The notes under the pieces are model-generated. The model saw nothing but the letters and a program-made list of their open reading frames with translations, was not told the DNA's origin and did not search any database. Below are positions 23,427 to 33,558 of a DNA stretch of 64,000 bases, one piece after another (position 1 is the stretch's first letter; every line of letters starts with the position of its first letter). The DNA is from Campanula takesimana (Eukaryota > Streptophyta > Magnoliopsida > Asterales > Campanulaceae), in the NCBI GenBank assembly GCA_026119855.1, contig JAOWBW010000758.1, positions 558,001-622,000 of the forward strand, in the 5' to 3' direction. The position numbers were made by a program, and so were the translations under genes.

Positions 23427-23459
23427 GCCTAGACCGCCCTTTCAGGTTTTCAATCTAGC
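23427..23459 (-). other. H2 hairpin, copy c (T)
   Basis: On the minus strand CTAGA/TCTAG with inner CCT/AGG. Confidence 0.7.
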
Positions 23460-23494
23460 GGGCTTCTTTTCTCGTGCCTTTGGCTCTAATTTTT

Positions 23495-23527
23495 GCCTAG
23501 GCCGCCCTTGCGGGTTTTCAACCTAGC
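23495..23527 (-). other. H2 hairpin, copy d (T)
   Basis: On the minus strand CTAGG/CCTAG with inner CCC/GGG around GCAA. Confidence 0.7.
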
Positions 23528-23565
23528 GAGATTTCTCTCTCTTTTTTTTGAAATAGGGGACGGAC

Positions 23566-24884
23566 TTATGAGTAGTACTTCTTCAGCTTGTCCATGTTAA
23601 CGGGCTTCGGCAGTTGATATCCATCTAGGTCTGCGAGTTGTACCGCTACTCCGGAGAATACCTTCTTGACTATGTAAGGGCCTATCTATCTTGGTCCCCA
23701 CTTTCCCATAGGGTTGAATGGTCTAGGACGATGTTCGCGTAAGACTAGGTCCCCATCTTTGATGTTTCTGGACTTGGCTTTCTTATTGAATGCTCGGGCC
23801 ATTCTCCGTTGATATGCTTGGATATGCTCGGTGACTCAAAGTCGTCGTTCATCTAGTAGGGATAGTTGTTCATAACGGCTGTTCAACCATCCGACTTCAT
23901 TCACTTGGTTTTCTAGGAGAACCCTTAGTGATGGTACTTCTAATTCGATTGGTAGCACTGCTTCGACTGCTCTATTGGTTTGTGGTCGGTATGGTGATGG
24001 CTGATGTCTCTCTATCTTGTACTCTGCAAGTAGTTGGTCGCATTCTTTCTCAAAGTATGAGCCATTGTCAGATATCATCTCATGAGGTACCCCATATCGG
24101 CATATGATGTTGGTCTTAATGAACTCAGCCACCTTTCTGGATTTAAGACCTTGTAGGATTGAGCCTCGATCCACTTAGTGAAGTAATCAACGGTGACTAA
24201 CACAAATGAGTGCCCATTATGGCCTGTTGGTGAGACTTTGCCAATGACGTCTATTCCCCATGTAGAAAATGGCCAAGGGGATGTCATGGGGTATAACACG
24301 GACGGTGGTGCGTGTTGTAAGTTGGCATGTATCTGGCACTTGTGGCATTTCTTAACCATGTCGGTGCAATCGGCTTCCATTGTAGCCCAATAGTACCCTA
24401 ATCGGATGACTTTCTTTGCTAGCATATTTCCATTCATGTGGGTTCTACAGACTCCTTGATGGACTTGGTCCATGACTTCTATGGCTTCGTACTCATCGGC
24501 ACAGAGTAGACACTGCTTGTGGTGTTTTTTGTAAAGGCGATCACCTATAATAATGAATTGGGTGGCAAACCGTTTGAGGGGAATCTTCGCTTTAGGTGAT
24601 GCATCTGATGGGAATGTTCCGTCTAGGAGGAAACGCCATACATCATAATACCAAGGTTTATCGTCCAAGGTATTTACGGAGACAGAGCCACACTCTTCTT
24701 TGCAGTCGTGCAGGTCTATGATTGAGTAATAAGAGGGAGTCATTCGCCTTGTGACTTTGAAGGTTTTAACCTTAGTCCATTCGGGAATCTCCACAAGTGA
24801 TGCTAGCATGGCTAGCGAGTCTGCCAAGCGGTTCTTATCTCTAGGAAGATAGTAGAAAGTGACCTCTTTAAACTGTTTGACCAA
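23566..24884 (-). pseudogene. pol: T integrase (with end of second RNase H), frameshifted
   Basis: The integrase would insert the DNA copy into the genome. The minus strand from 24884 gives the zinc-binding region with HxxxH-like and CHKCQIH parts, then WGIDVIG with the first catalytic Asp and FTKWIEAQ. A frameshift near 24140 leads to ISDNGSYF (second Asp) and SPYRPQTNRAVEA (catalytic Glu). About 50-60 codons of the usual core are then missing, because NRAVEA joins directly to AVLPIE. The C-terminus, ending LKKYYS and TAA at 23566, contains an in-frame TAG where Trp is usual (GPR*IGPY). Confidence 0.85.
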
Positions 24885-24947
24885 GTCTTGGAGATGGTCG
24901 TTATATTTCTGGAGTGTAGGATCTTGTACCTTCCACTTCTTGAGTGA

Positions 24948-25172
24948 CTAATAGATTATGAGTTGTGAATCCCCGTACACCTCTAGTTCGGTCACATTTC
25001 TTTCTAAGGCTGCTTCAAGCCCCGCTATGCAAGCTTCATACTCGGTAATATTCTTAGTGGCCTCAAAGTCAAGGCGGATTACGAGTGGAATGCAGAAATC
25101 TGAGGGATCTATTAGTAACATGCCGATGTCATATCCCCGTTTATTGGCAGCGCCATCGAAAATAATTGCCAC
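24948..25172 (-). pseudogene. pol: T second RNase H domain (Tat-specific type)
   Basis: The segment reads IFDGAANKRG, ITEYEACIAGLEAAL and VYGDSQLII: first Asp, conserved Glu and second Asp of an active RNase H fold. It lies downstream of the normal retroviral-type RNase H. Known Tat elements carry such an additional, archaeal-like RNase H, so this fixes the lineage. It is in another frame than the upstream RT (one-base shift near 25140-25155). It is followed by an in-frame TAG in place of a codon after QLIIY (24948), then continues open into the integrase. Confidence 0.85.
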
Positions 25173-26640
25173 TTATTTTCAGCTATTGCCATGATGTCCT
25201 TATCAGGGAATCGCGGGTCTTCCCCCTTCGCTTCATCACATGGAAATTCGGCTAAGTGATCTACGAAGACTCTTCCTCTCAAGGATTTTTGTGTGATGTA
25301 AGTGATATCGTACCCTGCGAGGATAAAGTACCACTTGGCTATTCTAGAGGAGACATATGATTTCTCGAAGATATACTTCATTGGGTCCATTCGGGCAGTC
25401 AGTTGTACAGGAAATGCCTCCATGTATGGCTTTAGTCTCTCAGCTACCCATACCAGTACAGCACACGACTTTTCTAATGCAGAGTAATTCAATTCAGCCC
25501 CTTGGAAGCGATGGCTGACAAAGTACACGGCATTTTCTTTCTTCAAATTGGGTCGCTCTTGTGCTAGCATAGCCGCTAATGCAGTATCATTGACTGTGAG
25601 GTACAAGGTCAACGGTTTCTCCTTATGCGGTGGAACCAACACTGGCGGAATCACTAAGTATTCCTTGACCTTTTCAAAGGCTTGTTGACACTCTTTGGTC
25701 CATTCTAAGGATGCATTCTTCTTGAGGAGCTTAAAAATGGGCTCGCATATCGTCGTGAGTTGATTAATGAAACGAATAATGTATTGAAGGGGACCCATAA
25801 ATCCCTTGACTTCTTTTTGCGTCTTAGGTGGAGGCATGTCAATGATGGCTTTGATCTTAGCGGGATCCGCTTCTATACCACGCTCGGTGACCATGTACCC
25901 AAGAACTTTTCCTTTCACTACCCCGAATGTGCACTTGGCCGAATTAAGTCTCATCTTGTAGTGTCTCAACCTTTCAAAGAACTTTCTAAGGTCGACAAAG
26001 TGTTGTCCAATGGAGCCTTGGAGTGTATGATCATGTCATCAATGTACACCTCCATTTCTTTGTGTATCATGTCATGGAACAAAGCAGTTACAGCTCTCTG
26101 ATAAGTGGCTCCGGCATTTTTGAGTCCGAATGGCATGACTGTATAACAGAACGTCCCCCAAGGTATGGTAAACGCTGTTTTGTGTTGGTCCTCCTCGGCC
26201 ATGAGGATCTGGTTGTAACCGGCAAATCCGTCTACGAACGAACGGACTTCCTATTTCGCGGTATTGTCAACGAGCATGTCTATGTTGGGAAGTGGAAAAT
26301 CATCTTTCGGAGATGCTTTGTTGAGATCACGGAAATCAACACAGACTCAAACTTTCCCGTTTTCCTTGGAAACCTGTACAGTATTAGCCAACCAGGTTGG
26401 ATACTCTATCACTTTGATGAACCCAACACTCAGGAGTTTCTCTATCTCTTGTTTGACTTGTACCGACCACTCTGGCTTAATTCTGCGGAGCTTCTGCTTG
26501 ACTGGCTTTGAATCGGGAAGCAGCGGTATCTTGTGCTCAACAATCGAATTGGCTAGCCCCGGCATATCTTTATAGGACCAAGCGAACACATCCACGAATT
26601 CTCGGAGAAGCGCTATGAGGGCTTGTCGGTCTTCCCCTTG
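25112..26640 (-). pseudogene. pol: T reverse transcriptase and first RNase H, frameshifted
   Basis: RT copies the element RNA. The minus strand gives FAWSYKDMPGL, then KPVKQKLRR, and VMPFGLKNAGATYQR followed by VYIDDMIIHS, so the catalytic Asp pair is present. A shift of one base after KAPLDN moves the frame to HFVDLRKFFERLRHYKMR, continuing through CTFGVVKGKVLGYMV to the connection domain. The first RNase H is decayed: LYLTVNDTALAAML lacks the usual first catalytic Asp. This loss is typical of Tat elements with a second RNase H. Stops and shifts make this copy dead. Confidence 0.88.
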
Positions 26641-27027
26641 AAGAAACTACCAATCTTGGTCTCTTTCGGATCATCTTCCGTCCCCAGATTAACTGTTTGC
26701 AATTCTTCGGCATCAATAGGACCATTTCCACCTCGAAGACCTACTTGCTTATTAATTTCTTTTAAGATTTGTTTATTTTATTGATCTATCTCGTCATATG
26801 ACTCATTATTATCTAATTCGTTAGAGTTATTAGTTAATTCATCATTTAGGATGCTGGCAATCTCAGGACACTCAGAAAGATCTATTTTTTTCATTAAGAA
26901 AGTAGGGGAATACATGTTCCGCGATGGCATCCAAGTCCTCTTGGGTGAGCTCATCGGTAACGGTATCTGACTCTAAGGTAAGAGTTACAAATTTCCGTTC
27001 TCTATGGGGATGGGGAGTACATCCTAA
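26641..27027 (-). other. T linker before RT, no clear domain
   Basis: An AT-rich acidic-type linker (around 26760-26830) with several stops. No recognisable motif; no protease D(S/T)G is visible. Confidence 0.4.
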
Positions 27028-27697
27028 TTATTTGATCAGGAAGTCTTCACATGCTATGGGTCCCCCAGTTGTGTACCAATTTTGGATAGGCTCGTCACTC
27101 TTCTCGATGAGCTCGGTGTAGTCTTGGTTCGGAGCATCCCCCTTGTCTATTGTATTGATCTGAGTGTCCTCTAGCTTGGAAAGGTTGAGAAATTGGCGCA
27201 GTAGGTCTTCTCCCAACAAAAAGTCCCATTCACTGAATGATTCGGCCTTGGTACCCCCTAATTCTCGAGGTAGCCACGAGAATTGCATTTGTTCTTTTTC
27301 AAGTGAGTACGGATCACAGTCACCGAAGATTTAAAAGCCCGGTTGGCGCTTCCCCCTATGGTCGATCCATGGTTTAGGGAACATGAAATATGGCAAGTTT
27401 TCGCCTTCGCGTACAAAGTACCCATTCAGAGTATTTCGATAGGGCGGTGCTAGTGCCACAATGTATGAAGTCCAATCCCTTTCATCTTTAGGGATGCCCT
27501 TGAGTGGTGACAAATACACTAGACCATGTTCTAGGGGGGTATAGAACGACAGGTGGTGGTTCTTTTATCCCTTGTAAATGCTTGCCAAGTCCAAGACCGG
27601 GGAAGTACCCTTCTTTTAGCATCATGTTAAGTACTGGGCGTGTTCCGGAGAATGGAATCACCTTAGAATAGTCATTTTCATTGTGTGCTTCTACCAT
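27028..27697 (-). pseudogene. pol: T pol N-terminal region with G-patch-like motif
   Basis: The minus strand from 27697 reads MLKEGYFPGLGLGKHLQG, a glycine-rich G-patch-like motif known from Tat-type elements between protease and RT. It continues with PPRTW-type and DERDWTSYI segments and an acidic stretch. Three open pieces (27697-27488, 27519-27331, 27288-27028) overlap or are separated by a stop and one frame change. A protease domain expected upstream is not visible between here and gag (only about 220 bases), so it was probably deleted. Confidence 0.65.
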
Positions 27698-27918
27698 CTC
27701 TACACTACTTTGCTTTTGGATAAGTATAGAAAGCGAGAAATTTAAAAGAAACTAACTATTACTAAAAGTTGAAATTGATAGGAGGGTATGCTCTCACCCA
27801 CAATGATTCTTGGGTGAGTAGGATCCCTTAAAGAGTGAAAAACAACTAGTTTAAAAAGAAAAGAAAGAAACGTCTAATCTATAAAAATGAAGTAAAAACT
27901 AGTCTATTAAACTACTAA
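27698..27918 (-). other. Gap between T gag and pol
   Basis: AT-rich and non-coding, with several stops in all frames. It takes the place where protease would be expected. Confidence 0.4.
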
Positions 27919-28683
27919 CTAATGTAGTGGAAAAGGAGCTTGAGGTTTGGACCCCTCATTCTTCAATACGAGGCCGATTCCATTGCCTATTATCTGTAGA
28001 GTGCCTTGATCGATAAGATCTTGGATCATATCCCTTAAGTTGTTGCATTTGTCAGTGTGGTGGCCGCGGCACTGATGGTAGTAGCAATACAGGTGCAAGG
28101 CCCTTCCAGCCCCCTCATATTTGGGTTTGTACCCCTTCATAGGTGCTAGCTTGCCTTCCCTCTCAAGCTCACGAAACACTCTCCCAAGTCAGATTTGATT
28201 TAAGTCTGTGTAGACTCTCGGTGGCTTAGGTTGGAGGCTTTGCATGATGCTTTCTTAATGGTCCCTCATGACATTGAGGTGATGATTATGTTCCTCCTCA
28301 ATTTGGCCCTTTAGGTCTTGATAAAGCAGGCTGATGCAGTTACCTACCTCATCATTGATGACCTTTTCTTGGTGGTCTTCCAAATTCTGAGCGCTCTCGA
28401 TGGCGGCGTTGTACTATTTACTCATTTCATGGTATTCAGCTTGTAACATCTCGAGCTTACTGCCGTCGATCATCTTCTCGATCTCAGCCCAATCTTTTTC
28501 GCTTTGCTCGTTATGCTCTTTGACTTGGTCATGAGCATAATAAGAGGCATAGTCGAGCCCTCTGAAGCGAAATTCCTTCATGATATTGATTTCTGGGGCC
28601 TCTCCGTTGGGTAGGCCTTCCTTCCAACCTCCGGTGGCTTCCATCTTTAAGCGCATATTTTGTGAGATTTCTCTGAGAGACAT
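27919..28683 (-). pseudogene. gag: T gag, two in-frame pieces
   Basis: The N-terminal piece (28683-28414) has a charged helical stretch and is followed by stops. The C-terminal piece (28179-27919) is in the same frame and reads LAPMKGYKPKYEG, then CYYHQCRGHHTDKCNNL and RDMIQDLIDQG. This is the Tat Cys/His box, also found in A and E. Between the pieces the frame is broken. It would be the structural protein of T. Similarity to the A gag (GYKPK, CGYHKHSGHTTEGC, IIQDL) supports A and T being related. Confidence 0.8.
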
Positions 28684-28840
28684 TTCCGTGCGGGCGGGAA
28701 TTGTGTCAGGAGCGTGGAGCTACTTTGCTGATCAGACAGACCTAGAGTGCAGAAACTGTGTCAAATCCAGGCTAGGGTCCCAACAAGTCGGATTTTATGA
28801 AACAGGGTTGACCAACACGGCAGATTCACAGAAAAGGAGA

Positions 28841-28881
28841 GATGTCTCGTACTAGACAATGGATGTCTCGTACGAGACATC
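28841..28881. repeat. Palindrome pair in T leader
   Basis: GATGTCTCGTACTAGAC (imperfect) is followed four bases later by GATGTCTCGTACGAGACATC (28862-28881), a perfect 20-bp palindrome. Confidence 0.92.
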
Positions 28882-29197
28882 TAACCAGACTGTCAGATTT
28901 GCAGATTTTAATCCTATTGGTCGGATGGAATTTAATCCATTTTGAGAGGTTACTACTCTAGTTCGTCCTGGAACAGTGAATTCTGTCACCCTAGAATATG
29001 AGCCCCTTGTTTTTCACCTGTATTGCACTCTCCCAAACGGAAAATTTGGGCAAGGGTCCCATATTCTCATTGGAATCCACCATTCAATTAACCAAATCTA
29101 AGTGATTCCGTAGTTGTTTTGCACTTTGTTAAACAACGCATTAATGCAATCAAACCTTGTGAATTTTAAGGGACAACCGAAAGGGACATGTTGAACG

Positions 29198-29240
29198 GTG
29201 CGGTCAAAAATAAGCCAAAATGGCATCCACAATCCCGCAC
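29198..29240 (-). other. H3 hairpin, copy 3 (T leader, gypsy)
   Basis: Outer GTGCGG/CCGCAC, inner GCCA/TGGC, with the shared 'gcatccacaat' between inner stem and right arm. It lies between PBS and gag of a gypsy element. Confidence 0.75.
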
Positions 29241-29748
29241 AGAATAGTGAAAGTAGGAAAACACAAGCTCGGATTTCCGTAGAGAGGTTCTCCATTCTTT
29301 CAAAATCCTTTGTTCAACATTTTACCGAAGGGACGTTCGTCATATTCACAAGGGAGGATTATAGATTGTAAAGATGCGTTATCTTGGGCAAAGATTAAAA
29401 CAACCCTAAGAATCGAACTGACCGGTCTCGAGGAGTGTCTTATTAGCTAGTATGTATGCATGAGGTTGATGCAAGGCTTACGGCTAAGGCTCCCCATTAA
29501 CACAGTCTAGGAGCGTGTCACGGAGTGGGTACACCATCTTTGGAGAGACCGGCGAGGGCCATTTGTTAGAATGGGGGTGCTGACCGACATCCGTCCTCCG
29601 ATTGGGACCCGGGTTTATAGGATATGTAGTGAAATTATTCTACATGTGTGCACGTGTGTGAGAGTCAAGATCTAGGTGACAAAAAGAAAATAGAGAGTTT
29701 TTTTTTAAAGTAAAAATAAAAACATGCAATGGCCGGGCTAAGTGGCTG

Positions 29749-29791
29749 CCTACGTTTCCCTCTTGTGGAGGAACTCAGGCCGTCGTAGTTC
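29749..29791 (-). other. H1 hairpin, copy 5 (T leader)
   Basis: On the minus strand CTACG/CGTAG, inner TTCC/GGAA plus TC/GA. Confidence 0.75.
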
Positions 29792-30002
29792 ACACATAAG
29801 GCAAACATAAGCAAAGCAGAGAATAAAACATTTAGCAAGTACTCATGCAAAACAAAGGTTAGCCTTATAATATATGGGGAGTTTCTTTGTCGTTAGGGAA
29901 GTCCTAAGACTCAGAAATAGAGGGGGGAGCAGATCTGAAACCCTGTATACGTGTTTGAACCGAACGAAAAACCAGAGAGTTAGGTCAGCCGGGCAGAGCT
30001 GA

Positions 30003-30043
30003 GATGTCTCGTACGAGACAAGTGATCCCTCGTACGAGGCATC
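30003..30043. repeat. Palindrome pair near T PBS
   Basis: GATGTCTCGTACGAGACA and CCTCGTACGAGGCATC lie next to each other. The second has matching changes on both arms (CCTCGTACGAGG instead of TCTCGTACGAGA), which keeps the palindrome. Confidence 0.88.
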
Positions 30044-30134
30044 TCAGTTGGGGAACAGATTACAGTATAGAATGTAGAATTTTGAAACAACGATGATTTT
30101 TTTCGACGCAAGTCTAACCCAGTTACTGTGCTCT

Positions 30135-30152
30135 TCCCCAGCGGAGTCGCCA
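30135..30152 (-). promoter_or_regulatory. PBS of T
   Basis: On the minus strand TGGCGACTCCGCTGGGGA starts five bases after the LTR end. E has TGGTGACTCCGCTGGGGA in the same place. This is the usual Tat/Ogre PBS type; the primer tRNA is reported as tRNA-Arg, which I cannot verify here. Confidence 0.75.
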
Positions 30153-30157
30153 TTATT

Positions 30158-31180
30158 TGCGCGCGGGTTTTTGTTTTGTTTTGTGACTTCGAGGTGCTTT
30201 TTCGTCCTTCGATTTACCCTTTTTTGATTGTTTGAGAGTCGCCACCATGTTGTTGTCGGAACACGGACCAAGATATCTAGATTCGGGGGTTAAGTTATGA
30301 ATTGGGAAGGTCAAGGAGCACCCAATTCACCCAATCTAGGATTGGTCTTGCTAAGAAATCATCATCATTGTTTCAAAATCATGCAAAATGTATGTAAAAA
30401 GAAAACAAACAAATAAATAATTACTTATCTATTTGGGATTTTGGATCATGTGCTTCGAGACCATCTCTATGGATTGGAGAGGCTCTAGGCTGATCCTTTA
30501 ATGGAATCACATTACTTCAAAGACAAATAAGGAGATCAGAAGGTAGAAAAACAAAGAGTTTTACCTAAGCGTTCTTCAAGAATCCTATGGATGGCCTTGA
30601 CTAAAGGCCTTGAATATCCAATAAACTTGGCTTGAATGATATTGTGGAGGCTTGAATTTCGTGGGTGAGGAAGAGGGACTGATTATGGGGACCTTTTTTA
30701 TCGGATTTGGAGTGGTTTTTGGGTGAATGAGGAGTCTAGCCTTTTTCTGAATCTAGAAGCTCTATATTTATAGGGGTTCTGGACCTAGGGTTTTGGCCAA
30801 GAAGGTAAGTTGTGATGGCAATCCAAGACTTGATTCTCACTGAGGTATTTTTGGACTCTAGGATCATCCATTAGGTTTTCCCGGATTGCTTAAGTGTTTG
30901 CCAAGAAAAGGGGTTAAGATCAACAAGGAAATTGACCAAAAACCCGACTGTCAAGGGGGATGTCTCGTACGAGACATCAATGTCTCGTACGAGGCATCTC
31001 AGTGCTGGAATTCACTATTTGCCCTCTGCAGTAGTTTTAATGTTCATTTTGGCCCCTGACTAACGGAGTCAGTCAGAAACTTAACGAAACATGTCCAACT
31101 TAACGAGTTTCGACCCAAATCAAAGGCGAGACACAGAAGTAGTGTGATCATAAATGAATGTCCAAAATCGGGTGTCTACA
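30158..31180 (-). repeat. 5' LTR of T, 1023 bp
   Basis: On the minus strand it starts TGTAGACACCCGATTTTGG and ends CCGCGCGCA beside the PBS. A TATA box (TATAAATA) is at 30765-30772. A palindrome pair lies at 30959-30997, about 190 bp upstream. GGTGGCGACTCTC is near 30233-30245. It shares landmarks with A-type LTRs (CTGACTGACTCCGTTA) but is otherwise clearly diverged. Confidence 0.85.
30959..30997. repeat. Palindrome pair in T LTR U3
   Basis: GATGTCTCGTACGAGACATC (30959-30978) is a perfect 20-bp palindrome. ATGTCTCGTACGAGGCAT follows at 30980-30997. Confidence 0.92.
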
Positions 31181-32194
31181 CAGTGCAGCAACACTTTTGT
31201 TCAATTTTAGAGATTTCTAGCTTCCAGTGCCTAGATCTCTTTTTGCTTGTGACTGGGCTCACCGCCTACTCCTAATCTTGTCCCCTTTTGCGTATCGCTT
31301 AGTAATGTGCTCACACATCTTCTTTGTCTTCTAAGTCTAGAGTGTGTCTTTGTCTTCGTGCTTTTATTTTCTTGCATGTCATGTAATATATGTTTTCAGT
31401 CAATGAACTTGCCTTATAACCAAGTGCCTTCTTAATCGCGTATCTTGTAGATCTGGTCCCGCAAACAATTAATCTCACCTAATAAAAGCAATCAATGAAA
31501 TCTGAACAAAAATTAGACTGTGATTAATTGAGATGAGAACTAGGGCCGAAGGCAATCAACAAAGTTCACGAAGGCAATCGACAAAGTCACCCGACGAACG
31601 AAGATTTCAGGGCGTAATCAAAGTCGTGATCAGAGAGGCCAATCAAATGGCAAAGGCTGAAGACTATCACACTTATGCAAGTTCAAGTGTCGGCGATTTT
31701 CTTTTAATGTATGATGCATTGTAAATTCTCGCATATTGTAAGTTTATGTTTTGTAAAAATTGTTGTATTCCGCAAGCTATTATGTTTCTTCTTGAGTGCA
31801 AAAAAAAAAAAAAAAACGAAAGAGTGCGAAAAAAGGGTGGTCAAAAAAAAAAATAAGAAGAAACATTATTCATTTATTCTTGTACATATTACATTCATTA
31901 ACTTGTTTTGGAAAAGATATCGCGACACTTCAAATTCATGTGTGTGCCTTCAATGACGGCAGTTAGAAATTCATACTGAAGACTTCATCGCTCGTTACAC
32001 AATGACGAGACACAGACCGAGGGTCAGACAATCTCATGTGACTTCATCAATTTCAAGGAGCACCACGCATGTGAGGCCAATCCTCCACTAAAGAAGATCT
32101 CAATCTTTCAACTTTTGGCAAAGCACCATCAACAACGACAACTGATGACTTTTGTTGGAGACCAATGTGCTCTACCAACCCCTTACACTGAGGG

Positions 32195-33558
32195 TGTTGG
32201 GTTTCGTGTAATCATGCGCAGCGGAATATAGACATGAATAAAACCCAATAGCCTAGATCCGCTATGAACAATAATTCATAATAGCAAGATGAAAGAAACT
32301 AACCCTTGTAGATCATTATGTAAAACTTGGATTAAGCGTTAAGATGAACGCCCTCTACCGGTGATCCACACAACGAACAGATTTCAAGAACGCCTTCTTG
32401 AACTTGACTGCTAGGTCTTCAGATTGATTAACGATGGTTAAGAACGATTCTTCAAAGCTCCTAATTATTATTATGACTTCATAATTGGGATTAATCAATC
32501 ACAATAACCCAAGAATATAATGTGTGATTTCTCTCTTTAAGAAAGACTTTGGAATTGATCAAATCAACAACTAGGGAACAATTCCTGTCAGCTTACATTA
32601 TATACTTAGGGTGTCCAAAACCCTTTAGGACTTAGGTATTATTGTTAGACAAGAACTGCTTAAAATAAAAATGTCAGCTGGGATTGCAGCCGTACGGCGC
32701 CTAGACAGGCGTACGGTGCCTGTCCAGCCGTATGGTGATCCTTGTCAGTTTCCTCGTTTTTCGCTCCTTTTAATTATCCATTCTGCGTGTGTGACCCAAT
32801 AGGAATATACTAAGTTGGCAATGAGTCCGAACCAGTCAAACCTCGTAAGTCATAAGCGGACTCTAGCAAGCCATTATGACTACCCAATTAGTATAACTTT
32901 GAAATCCAAAGTTTCCTAAAATAGAAAATAACACAATCTCTTTGTTACACGATGTCTATTGAACGTAAGCCATGGTCAATGGTCAACTTACATTTGTTCA
33001 ATGCTTTCTCGATCCCGAATATATTGATAATACCAATCTTATTTGAGCACGGCCATGCATTTCATCAATACCATTCATCGAGTGGCCAAAGCTTGACATC
33101 TCTCTTGACGAGGAACAAATCCCATATTGGCTTATTACTCTTCCCTACATGATTCCGATTATGCCAATCATATTCTTTATAGCTATCCGGTTAGGGATAA
33201 CATTTGAATATGTAAAACGTAATGTTCATCATGTGGAAGACTGTAATAACCTCAGGTCTAGAGATTCCAGTGATATAACTATATGAGACTTAATTATGAC
33301 ATTGTGACCATGACATAAATCTCATAGGGGCCAGTCCAGTATTTGTTCTCTAACAAATACCCATAAGTCTAATTGTATCCCATACACCATAATAATCATA
33401 TGATTATCTATTAAACTTATACTAATAATTAATCATAATTATCAGGGACGAGGATTATTATAATAAACATGCAAAAGATACAATAATCAAACATTCAATA
33501 TCTTTATAAATAATAACATTAATTTTACAAACAACATGCCTAGGGAATAACACCAATA
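32195..33558 (-). repeat. C4: solo copia LTR, 1364 bp, TSD GAGGG
   Basis: TGTTGGGTTTCGTG...ACACCAATA is flanked by GAGGG at 32190-32194 and 33559-33563. It aligns with C3 and with the C LTRs. The terminal CA at the right is mutated to TA. A GCCGTACGGC palindrome cluster lies at 32692-32743, upstream on the minus strand of TATATAATG near 32605-32613. Confidence 0.93.

Larger units (their letters stand above)
23079..23565 (-). other. Region after T integrase: H1, palindromes, two H2 hairpins
   Basis: Between the antisense ORF and the integrase stop lie H1 (23264-23317), a pair of CTCGTACGAG palindromes (23355-23391) and two H2 hairpins (23427-23459, 23495-23527). It has no coding potential. 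Confidence 0.7.
28684..30134 (-). other. T 5' leader
   Basis: Non-coding between PBS and gag. On the minus strand it holds palindrome pair (30003-30043), H1 (29749-29791), H3 (29198-29240) and a second palindrome pair (28841-28881). No ORF has a domain. Confidence 0.75.
19878..31180 (-). mobile_element. T: Tat-lineage gypsy retrotransposon with pol, unlike LTRs
   Basis: The minus-strand order is 5' LTR (30158-31180), PBS (30135-30152), leader with H1 and H3, gag, G-patch-like linker, RT, RNase H, second RNase H, integrase, two H2 hairpins, H1, an antisense ORF, a 56-bp tandem array, polypurine tract and 3' LTR (19878-20864). The order is what one expects for a single Tat element. However, the two LTRs are different subfamilies and the flanks (CAGTG right, CAAGG left) do not match. 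It may be a recombinant or two joined remnants. Confidence 0.65.

Noticed and set aside
26023..26511. 162-codon plus frame opposite T RT
   Set aside because: It is the reverse shadow of the conserved RT region on the minus strand.
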